Under the pieces are notes generated by a model that was not told the origin of the DNA, ran no database searches, and was given only the letters and a program-made list of their open reading frames with translations. This document shows, one piece after another, positions 52,201 to 60,286 of a stretch of DNA of 64,000 nt; within the stretch, counting starts at the first letter, position 1, and each line of letters starts with the position of its first letter. The DNA is taken from positions 303,462 to 367,461 of the forward strand of contig NZ_VFYR02000003.1 of NCBI RefSeq assembly GCF_006489205.2, given 5' to 3'. This stretch comes from Brevibacterium sp. XM4083 (lineage in GTDB: Bacteria; Actinomycetota; Actinomycetes; Actinomycetales; Brevibacteriaceae). A program made the position numbers and the translations under genes.

Positions 52201-53277
52201 TCAGAACTGCGTCTCCTCGTAGGTCTCGTCCTCCCCGCCCTGAACCTTCGGCGGCGGGTTCTTCCGGGCGGGGATCGGGGTCTCGGGAAGATCGGGGGCG
52301 GGCAGCCTGCCGAGGCCCTCGGCATTGCGGCCGGGCCCGCCGCGACCGACGTAGCCTTCGACGACGCCGAAGCGGTCCGAATGGTCCTGCCACTCCTGCC
52401 GGTATTCGACGATCTCCTCATGGGTGCGGCCCACGAAGTTCCACCACATGACGATCTCCTCGGTGAACGGCTCCCCGCCGAGGAGGACGAGGCGGGCCGG
52501 GGTCTCACCGCGGTTGGCGATGCGCAGCTCATTCAGCCCGACCCCGGTGTAGCCGATCGCGGCGACCGGAAGGGCGACGTTCTCAAGCGCGACGTCGCCG
52601 GCGTCGACGAGGAGGCCGTGCTCGAAGTCGGGGTTGACCGGCAGACCGACGCTTGCCCCGGGGTCGAGCCGGATCTCCGCGCCGAGGAGGGGCGAATGGG
52701 TCGTCACCGGGGACGACTCGCCCCACAGCTCCCCGAGGAAGACGAGGAACTCCCCACCGTCGAACGCTCTGGCCTGCGGGGCGTAGTGCTCGAACTCGCG
52801 CTCCTTCTGGTTCCGGGAGGAGTCGGGCAGCGCCAGCCACAGCTGGACGCCGTGGAGGGTCGTCGTGTCCTCCGTCGAGACCTCGGAATGGCAGATCCCG
52901 CGTCCGGCGGTCATGAGGTTGACCTCGCCGGGCAGGACGAGCCCGGCATTGCCGCCGGAGTCGATGTGCTGAATGGCGCCCTCGAAGAGCCAGCTCACGG
53001 TCTGCAGACCGGTGTGCGGGTGCGGCGCGACGTCCATCCCACCGGAGGGGGCGACATCCTCGGGGCCGTAGTGGTCGATGAAACACCACGGTCCGATGAG
53101 GGAGCGCTGCCGCTGCGGCAGCGTGCGGCGGACGGTCATCGCGCGCGGTCCGCCGAGCGGAACGTCGCGGGCGGTGATGATCTCGACAGGAGCCCGACCC
53201 TGCTGATCGCACTGCGGACCCGGCAAGCCCCCTGACCGGCAGACCACCTGGTCCGGGCGGGTCTCGACGTTGCTCAT
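52201..53277 (-). CDS. Pirin-family protein
   Basis: A 358-residue bicupin with the pirin signature FIDHYGPEDVAPSGGMDVAP HPHTG (the metal HxH and nearby His), then GLQTVSWLFEGAIQHIDSGG and VLPGEVNLMTAGRGICHSEV. Pirins bind Fe and include quercetinase activity in some bacteria, so oxidative or redox sensing is possible. The C-terminal 90 residues add a Pro/charged tail. The start at 53277 follows GGAGTGGAGG. It is divergent from the glutaminase gene. Confidence 0.9.
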   Translation of the reverse strand: MSNVETRPDQVVCRSGGLPGPQCDQQGRAPVEIITARDVPLGGPRAMTVRRTLPQRQRSLIGPWCFIDHYGPEDVAPSGGMDVAPHPHTGLQTVSWLFEGAIQHIDSGGNAGLVLPGEVNLMTAGRGICHSEVSTEDTTTLHGVQLWLALPDSSRNQKEREFEHYAPQARAFDGGEFLVFLGELWGESSPVTTHSPLLGAEIRLDPGASVGLPVNPDFEHGLLVDAGDVALENVALPVAAIGYTGVGLNELRIANRGETPARLVLLGGEPFTEEIVMWWNFVGRTHEEIVEYRQEWQDHSDRFGVVEGYVGRGGPGRNAEGLGRLPAPDLPETPIPARKNPPPKVQGGEDETYEETQF

Positions 53278-53500
53278 GGACACCTCCACTCCTGCCTGCT
53301 CCGACAGATCCTCCCCCGCCGAGGCGGTCGACCCGACCGAGGTTGCCTCTATGGTGCCACCAGGGGGCACGTCGTGCGCGACCGGGTCCCGCCTCGGCGC
53401 GGGATAAGGCGTCGAAGTCGTTGCGATCTCAACAATCCCACACATGTAAGGTTGCGTCCAGAGGCGGCCCGCCGGGCCGAAATCGCAGAGAGGCAGACCC

Positions 53501-54742
53501 ATGCGCACTCCCATTCCCGACTACCTCAACGAGATCCTCGACGACCTGCGCGACGACGACCGTGGCGCCGTCGCGGACTACATCCCCGGACTCGCCGCCG
53601 CCGATCCCGACCGCCTGGCCGTCGCCCTGACGACGGTCGAGGGGCGCACGTACGCCGCCGGCGACAGCGACGTCGAATTCACCATCCAGTCGATGTCGAA
53701 GCCCTTCGCCTACGCGGCGGCGCTGACCGACCGGGGAACGGCCTTCGTCGACGGTCGCATCGACATCGAACCCTCCGGTGAGGCGTTCAACGAGCTCTCC
53801 CTCGAGACGGGCACCTACCGGCCGAAGAACGCGATGATCAACGCCGGCGCGATCACCGCCCACAGCCTCCTCGTCGGTGAGGGGGCGAGCCGGGACCAGC
53901 GGGTCGCGCGGGCCCTCGCGTTCTTCTCGACGCTGGCCGGCCGGCAGCTGCGCATCGACGAGGAGATCTACGAATCGGAGCTCGAGACCGCCGACCGGAA
54001 CCTCTCGATCGCGCACATGCTCCACAACTACGGGATCATCGAGGACGACGCCCACGAGGCGGTCGAGGGCTACACGGCGCAGTGCTCGATCCTCGTCACG
54101 GTCTCCGACATCGCGACGATGGCCGCGACCCTGGCCACCGGCGGAGTCCAACCGGTCACCGGGGAACGGGTGATCGCGAAGCCTGTGGCCCGGCAGACGC
54201 TGTCGGCGATGGCGGCGGCGGGCATGTACGACGCGGCGGGTTCGTGGTTCAGCGATGTCGGGATCCCCGCGAAGAGCGGGGTCGCCGGTGGCCTCCTCGG
54301 CGCACTGCCCGGCCAGGTCGGGCTCGGCGCGTTCTCCCCGCGGCTCGACGAGCACGGCAACAGTGTGCGCGGCGTCGAACTCTTCAGCCGGATGTCCAAG
54401 GACATGGGCTTCCATCTCATGGAGGTCGAGACGACGGGGTCGCGGGCGCTGCGCGAGATCCGCACGGCCGGGGACACGACGACCGTCGACCTCCAGGGCA
54501 CCGTGAACTTCAGCGGCGCCGAGGCGATCCTCTACGAACTCGACGACACGGCCGCACCGTCGGGCGCCGTGGTCTTCGACGTCAGCCGGGTCGACGCGTT
54601 CACCGACGTGGGTCGTCGCATGGTGCTCGAGGCGATGCGCCGGCTCACCCTCGACGGACTCGAGGTCGGGCTCTTCGACCCCGAGTCGAAGCTGCCCGAC
54701 CCGGACATGGGCGACGGCAACCACCCGTTCGACGCCTCCTGA
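53501..54742 (+). CDS. glsA: Glutaminase with C-terminal STAS domain
   Basis: A 413-residue protein. Residues 1-305 are a serine-dependent beta-lactamase-like glutaminase with S64-x-x-K67 in QSMSKPFAYAAAL and GTYRPKNAMINAGAITAHSL. Hydrolysis of glutamine to glutamate and ammonia is the known reaction. Residues about 320-405 form a STAS domain (TVNFSGAEAILYELDDTAAP, DAFTDVGRRMVLEAMRRL), an established actinobacterial fusion with regulatory potential. The start at 53501 follows AGAGAGG. It is divergent from pirin across about 220 bp. Confidence 0.93.
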   Translation: MRTPIPDYLNEILDDLRDDDRGAVADYIPGLAAADPDRLAVALTTVEGRTYAAGDSDVEFTIQSMSKPFAYAAALTDRGTAFVDGRIDIEPSGEAFNELSLETGTYRPKNAMINAGAITAHSLLVGEGASRDQRVARALAFFSTLAGRQLRIDEEIYESELETADRNLSIAHMLHNYGIIEDDAHEAVEGYTAQCSILVTVSDIATMAATLATGGVQPVTGERVIAKPVARQTLSAMAAAGMYDAAGSWFSDVGIPAKSGVAGGLLGALPGQVGLGAFSPRLDEHGNSVRGVELFSRMSKDMGFHLMEVETTGSRALREIRTAGDTTTVDLQGTVNFSGAEAILYELDDTAAPSGAVVFDVSRVDAFTDVGRRMVLEAMRRLTLDGLEVGLFDPESKLPDPDMGDGNHPFDAS

Positions 54743-54754
54743 GGCGCGGGATAT

Positions 54755-54784
54755 CTCACCTCGCCGCGGCGCGGTGTGGGTGAG
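54755..54784. terminator. Weak hairpin between convergent genes
   Basis: CTCACC and GGTGAG flank a GC-rich core that can itself fold (CGCCGCGGCG), between the glutaminase and MarR stops. It is followed by two direct CGCCGAGGCGC copies at 54786 and 54804. Confidence 0.4.
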
Positions 54785-54818
54785 GCGCCGAGGCGCTCGC
54801 TCACGCCGAGGCGCCGGC

Positions 54819-55301
54819 TCACTCCGGAGCAGCCGCCAGCGGTTTGAGCGGCTTGAGTTTGCTGACGAGCCCGAAGAGCTGATCGGCTTCGGCATCGGAG
54901 AGCCCGGAGAAGCCGTCGAGGATGATCGCAGCGTTCGTCTGCGCCGCCTCGTCGCGGAGAGCGACGCCCTTCTCGGTGAGCTCGACGAGCACCCCGCGCT
55001 GATCCTCGGGATCCGGGGTCTGGGTGACGAGACTGCGGGCCTCGAGTCGACGGAGGAGACGGCTGAGCGCGCTGCGACTGAGCACCATGAGCTGAAGCAG
55101 ATCGCGCTGGCGGATCTGCTCGTCCGGCGGAGTGTTGATGAGCGCGTCGAATTCGTTGACGGTGAGGTCGTGGCGGTCACGGAAGTCGGCGGAGAATCGC
55201 ACGATGAAGTCCTGATGCTTCTCCATCATGAGGCGCCATGCGGCGATCTGGATCGGAGCGATCTTCCTGAGGATGGTGCTCACGGGCGTCGTCTCAGTCA
55301 T
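54819..55301 (-). CDS. MarR-family transcriptional regulator
   Basis: A 160-residue MarR dimer protein: N-terminal helix IAAWRLMMEKHQDFIVRFSA, winged helix LTVNEFDALINTPPDEQIRQ with recognition helix around VLSRSALSRLLRRLEARSLV and wing DPEDQRGVLVELTEKG. Ligand unknown; classical members respond to phenolics. It reads leftward from a long noncoding upstream region with several inverted repeats at 55560-55598, which may be its sites. Confidence 0.88.
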   Translation of the reverse strand: MTETTPVSTILRKIAPIQIAAWRLMMEKHQDFIVRFSADFRDRHDLTVNEFDALINTPPDEQIRQRDLLQLMVLSRSALSRLLRRLEARSLVTQTPDPEDQRGVLVELTEKGVALRDEAAQTNAAIILDGFSGLSDAEADQLFGLVSKLKPLKPLAAAPE

Positions 55302-55559
55302 CCTGGCCCCTCACTTCCCCTGCGCGCAGACAGCTCGAGGGTCTGTCGCGCCCGGGTCCGGGATTCGCCGGATGATGCGCGCAAGACGCCGCCGCAGGGG
55401 CGGAGATGAGCGTCAGAGAGGCGGAACGGACGGGAAGCGACATATCGACTCCTGCAGACATTCGGGCACGGCACTGTGATGGCGAATCGGCAATCCCACT
55501 TGCAGGTAACCAACAATCCTGCTTGTGAGGTGGAGATGGTAGCGGAGATGAACTCTTCT

Positions 55560-55598
55560 CAACATTTGTTGCCACGACAACATTTTCATTGTTCAATG
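55560..55598. promoter_or_regulatory. Cluster of small inverted repeats
   Basis: CAACA-TT-TGTTG (55560-55571), TGTTG-N6-CAACA (55567-55582) and CATTG-TT-CAATG (55587-55598) lie in an AT-rich block about 260 bp before MarR. Repeated near-identical half-sites suggest cooperative binding, perhaps by MarR itself. Confidence 0.45.
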
Positions 55599-55844
55599 GA
55601 ACTGTTCGGCATTCCGACGGGCGTAGTGCTTCGCGGAAGGCCGACAGCCCCACGAGTGAACCCGATGCATCCCCGCACCTTCCCCGCTTCGGGCTGACGG
55701 TGCGGCGCCCGGGAGGGCGTCGCACCTCAGAACTCCTTCCCAGCATATCCACCGTTTCTGCCTTGTCCAGGTAATCGCGCGTCCGCGCGCGCCTCTCACC
55801 ACGGATTTCTCGCACGAGGCCTTCGGTTTCCGCTGACAAGCACC

Positions 55845-55884
55845 GACCGCCTCGGCGAGGGATGATTCCCCCACCGAGGCGGTC
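55845..55884 (-). terminator. Terminator of the PepSY gene
   Basis: GACCGCCTCGG and CCGAGGCGGTC form an 11-bp perfect stem around an 18-nt loop, just after the PepSY gene stop (55899). Its arms resemble the CGCCGAGGC motif also used at 4430-4463. Confidence 0.7.
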
Positions 55885-55898
55885 GTCCGGTCGTTCGC

Positions 55899-57422
55899 TC
55901 AGCTCCGCGACGCGGGTGCCATCTCCTGCCCGGCGCCGGCCTGGGCTCGGGCCTTCCGGCGCGCTCGCCAGCCGAGGATGACGTCGAGGACGAGGAAGGC
56001 GACGAGGCTCAATCCGACCAGCGGCAGGAAGAGTCCGATGCCGACGGCCGCGACGACGACGAGGGCCACGCCCCACCACGGTGCCTGCTTGAGCGCGCCG
56101 CGCGCCGGGGCGATGCCGAAGCGGCGCGACGGGTCGTGCTTGGGCCGGCGCTGCCACCACATCGTGTATCCCCACACGACCATCGAGGCGATTCCGATGG
56201 CGAGGAAGAAGAGCACGATCTGGTTGGGCAGACCGAACAGGGTGCCCATGTGAAGGTCGATGGCCACGCTCGTGAGCATCGCCGCGACCCCGTAGTCGGA
56301 GAATTCGACGCGGTCGGTCTCGGCCATCGTCTCCATGTCGTAGGCCACCGACACCGTGCCCGTGTTGTCCGGGTAGTTGTGCTGGTAGCGCTCGACGAGC
56401 CAGGCGGTGTCCGCGTCGGCCGGCGGCACGATCTCGATGTAGGTCGTCGTGAAGCCGGCGTTCTCGGCCATCGAGGAGATCATGTCGAAGTCCGCGGGGC
56501 TCGGGGTGCCGGCCGGAGCCGCCTCGGTGCCCCCGGATGCGGCACCGTGCCCGGCATGGGCACCGCCGGCGTCGGCCGCCTCGGCGTCGGTGTCCTCACT
56601 GAGTTCGGTCGAGATCGACGGCGTCGTCCAGTTGAGTGCTTCGCGCAGCGCGCCGACGTTCCCGCCGCCGAGCTGCGACCACGTGATCCCGGTGGCGGAG
56701 AGGAAGAGCATCCCGACCGCGATCCACACTCCCACCGAGGCGTGCCACGACAGGGTGCGGCGCAGCCCCTTGTGCTTGCGGGAGGGCTTGAGCATCGACC
56801 TGATCTTCTTCGCCTTCCGCGCCCGCACGATCCACAGGCACAGTCCCGCGGCGGCGATGATCCCCAACCACGAGGCGGCGAGTTCGCTGTAGTACCGGCC
56901 GACGTCGCCGAGGTGGAGGTCGGTGTGGAGGCGGGAGATCCACGTCCGCACCGGCAGGGTGCTCGACGCCGCGTACACGGGAAGGTCGCCCTTCACCTCG
57001 GCGGTCGTCGGGTCGACGAAGATCGTCCGGTAGTCACTCGAGTCGAGCGTCGGATCCTCGTACATGACCCGGGTCGTCATGCCCGGTTCCGGGGCAGGAC
57101 GCACGGTGGCGATCGTCTGGCCCTCCCCGATGTACGCGTTCGCGGATTCGACCTGGTCGGACAGCGGCAGCGCCGGTCCCTCCGTCGAGGCGGTGAGTTC
57201 GTCGGAGTAGACGACGCGCTCGATCTGCGGGCTGATCGCGTAGACGGCGCCGCTGAGGGCGGCGATGAGGATGAACGGGCCGACGAGGATGCCCGCGTAG
57301 AAGTGCAGGCGGCGCAGGAGCGAGGAGAACCACGGCTGCCGGCGGTCGGAGACAGTCCGCCGGGTGGGCGGCTCGGTGGCGGTGCCCGAGTTTTCGGGCA
57401 GGGGTGATGACAGTCCTGTCAT
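55899..57422 (-). CDS. PepSY-associated TM (PiuB/iron-uptake-like) membrane protein
   Basis: A 507-residue protein with PepSY-associated TM architecture: TM1 LHFYAGILVGPFILIAALSG, periplasmic PepSY-like part, IRSMLKPSRKHKGLRRTLSW HASVGVWIA before TM3, and C-terminal helices (VLFFLAIGIASMVVWGYTMW). The inserted loop is His/Gly/Ala-rich (GGAHAGHGAASGG), possibly metal-binding. Family members are linked to siderophore or haem iron reduction. ATG 57422 is preferred; the upstream TTG 57428 would also fit. A His/Met-rich membrane protein follows upstream of it on the same strand. Confidence 0.87.
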   Translation of the reverse strand: MTGLSSPLPENSGTATEPPTRRTVSDRRQPWFSSLLRRLHFYAGILVGPFILIAALSGAVYAISPQIERVVYSDELTASTEGPALPLSDQVESANAYIGEGQTIATVRPAPEPGMTTRVMYEDPTLDSSDYRTIFVDPTTAEVKGDLPVYAASSTLPVRTWISRLHTDLHLGDVGRYYSELAASWLGIIAAAGLCLWIVRARKAKKIRSMLKPSRKHKGLRRTLSWHASVGVWIAVGMLFLSATGITWSQLGGGNVGALREALNWTTPSISTELSEDTDAEAADAGGAHAGHGAASGGTEAAPAGTPSPADFDMISSMAENAGFTTTYIEIVPPADADTAWLVERYQHNYPDNTGTVSVAYDMETMAETDRVEFSDYGVAAMLTSVAIDLHMGTLFGLPNQIVLFFLAIGIASMVVWGYTMWWQRRPKHDPSRRFGIAPARGALKQAPWWGVALVVVAAVGIGLFLPLVGLSLVAFLVLDVILGWRARRKARAQAGAGQEMAPASRS

Positions 57423-57578
57423 GGTCAAGCTTTCTGTGTGGAATGGTCGGCGAAGGGCGACTTCGCCTGCTCGGCGGCGGTTCCGGGCGCACGCGCGGCA
57501 TCACCGTGGCACAGAGAAAGTCGTGGCACGGCGATGCCACGGCATCGGGCCGGGCGGCCGAGCCGTGGAGGTCAGTGA

Positions 57579-58235
57579 TCAGAAAGCGGGAAGCGGGGGT
57601 CCGCGCCGGAGCACCGGTGAGCGCAGGACGCCTAGCGGTGGGGGCACGAAATCGCTGACCGGGACGGCCAGACGGGGGCGCTCGGGCAGCGCACGAACCG
57701 TGCCGAGGGCCGGCACGAGGGCGCGGACGACGAGGCGGACGAAGGCGAGCAGCCGGGCCGGGAGGACTTCTGCCCAGTAGATGAGGGCGATCGTGACGAT
57801 CGCGGCCACGCAGTGCATGATCGTCATCGGCACAGAGAAGTGCGAATGCATTCCGCTCATCTGTCCCGCCGAGGCGGCCATCTGTCCGGCCATCGCCCCC
57901 GAGCCGTCCATGCCCGCATGGTCCATGGCCTGACGTTCGACGGCGGTGGCGCCCATCGCCATCGGATGCATCGGGGTGAAGACGGAGAAGAGTCCGTGGA
58001 AGAGCCCCTGGCTGACGAAGACCGAGGGCACGAGTCGGGCCAGGGTCATCCGCCGTCCGGCGAGGAGCACGCAGACGAGCATCGAAAGCGCCAGCGGCGC
58101 GATGATGCCCATGAGGGTCGGCATCGACCCACCGCCGAGGAGGTGGGAGGTGAGCGCGAGGAAGGTAGCGGCAACCGCGGCGGCAGCGCCCCGCAGGGCG
58201 CGCTGGCGGCGCCTGTCCTTCCTCACGCCCACCAT
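57579..58235 (-). CDS. Met/His-rich multispanning membrane protein
   Basis: A 218-residue protein with about four helices (AAAVAATFLALTSHLLGGG, TLMGIIAPLALSMLVCVLL, VPMTIMHCVAAIVTIALIYW) and a loop crowded with potential copper ligands: FTPMHPMAMGATAVERQAM, DHAGMDG, QMSGMHSHFSV. It is probably the first gene of a unit with the PepSY protein. Similar actinobacterial proteins sit beside YcnI/PepSY and copper genes. The exact start is uncertain (GTG 58241 or ATG 58235). Confidence 0.72.
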   Translation of the reverse strand: MVGVRKDRRRQRALRGAAAAVAATFLALTSHLLGGGSMPTLMGIIAPLALSMLVCVLLAGRRMTLARLVPSVFVSQGLFHGLFSVFTPMHPMAMGATAVERQAMDHAGMDGSGAMAGQMAASAGQMSGMHSHFSVPMTIMHCVAAIVTIALIYWAEVLPARLLAFVRLVVRALVPALGTVRALPERPRLAVPVSDFVPPPLGVLRSPVLRRGPPLPAF

Positions 58236-58320
58236 TGTCACATGAGCGGGCGGGTGTCCCTCACCGTCCCGACGGGATGCTCCTCACCGCCCCACCCCGC
58301 CTCGGCGAGGGACCTTGTCC

Positions 58321-59268
58321 TCACGCGAAGACGGGTTCGAGGGCCTCGAGACGGGGAACGTCGACGCCGAGGCGGCGCGCTTCGGCGAGGACTCGGCGCG
58401 GATACATCGCCGTCATCTCCGGATTGCCGTGCGCACTGGCGAGCACGAGCCGCATGAGGTGGCCGTAGAGGTTGTCTCCGCCGAGGAGGCGGCGCAGACC
58501 GAACGCGACCACGCCGGTGGGCAGGGTCCGGAACGCCTTCGCCCCGACCCGGCGCACCCCGCCCTTCGCCTCGAGCACAGCCGTCATCTCGTCGATGAGC
58601 TCGACGGTGAGCTGACTCGCCGTCGCCGAGCGGACGTAGGCGTCGAAGCCTCCCGCGGTGCGGATGCCGGCCATGAGTCCCGCATCGAGGATGAAGTGGA
58701 ACCACAGCCAGCTGCGGAAATCGGCGACCTCGGTGACGGAGAAGCCCGCCCCCTCGAACAAGGTGCGCACGGCCCGGTGCCGTGCGGTCGGCTCCGCGGA
58801 GTCGATGAGTCCGAGCGTCACCGCCTTGACCATGCCTCCGCGCAGCGTGTCACCGAAGTACCCGCCGCCCCCGCCGGGAAAGCCCCACACGACCTGATCG
58901 CGCGGGACCCCGGCGACGACCTCGGTCGGTTCGTCCCAGACGTTGGAGAAGACGAGCAGGGTCGCCGCGCCGAGGCGGTCGCCGATGTCGGCGACCGCGC
59001 CCTCGAGCTGGTCGGGGTTGACGCTGAGGACGACGAGATCGTAGTCATGTCCCGCGGGCAGGTCCTCGCGGAGGGTGACCGACCATCGTTGCCGCACGGG
59101 CCGACCCCCGCGCACCGACCTTCCGTCCCTGATGTCGAGGTCGACAGACGGACCGAACTGGGCGGCCCGCCCGGGACGGACGAGGAAATCGACCTCGTGC
59201 CCGGCGCGCTCCAGCGCCCAGCCGTACAGCGTCGAGATCACACCGCGTCCGATCATGAGAATCTTCAT
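58321..59268 (-). CDS. Ketopantoate reductase family (ApbA/PanE-like) oxidoreductase
   Basis: A 315-residue NAD(P)-binding protein. The Rossmann start is MKILMIGRGVISTLYGWALE (the GxGxxG is GRGVIS, less canonical than GxGxxG), followed by DYDLVVLSVNPDQLEGA and GFPGGGGGYFGD. It looks like a PanE homologue without the strict ketopantoate-site residues, so a different 2-keto acid is plausible. AAGGAG precedes ATG 59268. It is divergent from a TetR gene, whose operator may lie between them. Confidence 0.82.
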   Translation of the reverse strand: MKILMIGRGVISTLYGWALERAGHEVDFLVRPGRAAQFGPSVDLDIRDGRSVRGGRPVRQRWSVTLREDLPAGHDYDLVVLSVNPDQLEGAVADIGDRLGAATLLVFSNVWDEPTEVVAGVPRDQVVWGFPGGGGGYFGDTLRGGMVKAVTLGLIDSAEPTARHRAVRTLFEGAGFSVTEVADFRSWLWFHFILDAGLMAGIRTAGGFDAYVRSATASQLTVELIDEMTAVLEAKGGVRRVGAKAFRTLPTGVVAFGLRRLLGGDNLYGHLMRLVLASAHGNPEMTAMYPRRVLAEARRLGVDVPRLEALEPVFA

Positions 59269-59381
59269 CTCCGCACTCCTTCTGTGAGCCTCCACCGGCA
59301 TCCGCCGGGCGACCCACCGCGTTCCGGGCTCCTCACCCGTGAATCCTCACCGCCTCCGACTGTTCCGGAGCGGCCTTTCCA

Positions 59382-59421
59382 CTTAGGCTAAGACCACACG
59401 CGGAGCGAGCATTCCGCTCCG
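59382..59421. promoter_or_regulatory. Two palindromes in the PanE-like/TetR divergent region
   Basis: CTTAG-G-CTAAG (59382-59392) and CGGAGCG-N7-CGCTCCG (59401-59421) lie between the divergent starts. Either could be the operator of the TetR gene; the first has typical TetR half-site length. Confidence 0.45.
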
Positions 59422-59440
59422 CGGGGAAGTGAGAGCAGAA

Positions 59441-60154
59441 ATGAGCGAGACGACTCAGATGGCACCCGACGGAACGCGGGAACCGACCCTGCGAGCGGAC
59501 GCCGCGGCCAACCGTGCCCGCATCGTCGCCGCCGCCCGGTCGCTCTTCGCCGAACGCGGACTCGACGTGCCGATGAACGCGATCGCCCGCCGGGCCGGAG
59601 TCGGCATCGCCACGCTCTTCCGCCGCTTCCCCGATCGCAGCGCTCTCATCGCCGAGGTGTTCGCCACCCAGATCGACCGCTGCGAGATCGTCCTCGCCGA
59701 GGCCGCCGAGGACCCCGACCCCTGGCACGGCTTCACCCGTTTCATCTCCGTGGTCTGCCGCATGCAGATCGAGGACCGTGGGTTCACCGAAGCCCTCCTC
59801 ACCTCGCTTGCGAGCACTGCCGACGTCGACGCCAAGCGCCGCGACGCCGAAGCCGCCTTCACCCTCCTCGTCGACCGCGCGAAGACCGCCGGCATGCTGC
59901 GCCCCGACTTCGCCGTCAGCGACCTCACCATGCTCATCCTCGCCAACGGCGGCCTCACGAGCGCCCCGCACGCCCACGCCCACGACCTCTCCCGCCGCCT
60001 CGTCGCCTACCTCCTCAGCGCCTTCGGCACCGAGCGTGCGCGTGCCGCGGGCTCACCCGAGGACTCCCCGACCGCCGACCTGCGCGGCGGCCGTCCGCTG
60101 CCGCCGCCGAGCCGCCTCGGCATCGACGCCCTCTACTCGTCCCCCGAGGCCTGA
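59441..60154 (+). CDS. TetR-family regulator
   Basis: A 237-residue TetR protein. The HTH lies at residues 20-70 (ANRARIVAAARSLFAERGLD and IARRAGVGIATLFRRFPDRS). The C-terminal domain is of the SbtR/TetR type with a conserved LILANGGLTSAP segment. ATG 59441 is preferred to an upstream GTG because a SD-like GGAAGTGAGAG precedes it and the N-terminus is short. It probably represses the divergent PanE-like gene. Confidence 0.85.
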   Translation: MSETTQMAPDGTREPTLRADAAANRARIVAAARSLFAERGLDVPMNAIARRAGVGIATLFRRFPDRSALIAEVFATQIDRCEIVLAEAAEDPDPWHGFTRFISVVCRMQIEDRGFTEALLTSLASTADVDAKRRDAEAAFTLLVDRAKTAGMLRPDFAVSDLTMLILANGGLTSAPHAHAHDLSRRLVAYLLSAFGTERARAAGSPEDSPTADLRGGRPLPPPSRLGIDALYSSPEA

Positions 60155-60241
60155 GCACCGCTTCCCGAATCCCCGACGCAGCTGTCGGGACCGCAGCACC
60201 GCTTCCCGCTCATCAACCCCGGGTCTTGCATCCGACGAATA

Positions 60242-60253
60242 ATCCTATAGGAT
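60242..60253. promoter_or_regulatory. 12-bp palindrome upstream of the tetrulose operon
   Basis: ATCCTATAGGAT is a perfect 12-bp palindrome 33 bp before the kinase GTG, with a related half-site (ATAGGAA) nearby. It could bind the GntR regulator encoded at the end of the operon. Confidence 0.5.
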
Positions 60254-60286
60254 CTTTGAAATAGGAACTGGTTCGAAGGGGAGCTC

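Larger units (their letters stand above)
55302..55898. other. 597-bp noncoding region
   Basis: Holds the MarR promoter, an AT-rich block with clustered inverted repeats (55560-55598), and the terminator hairpin at 55845-55884. Short open frames here lack ribosome binding sites or families. It is the longest gene-free stretch in the window. Confidence 0.65.
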
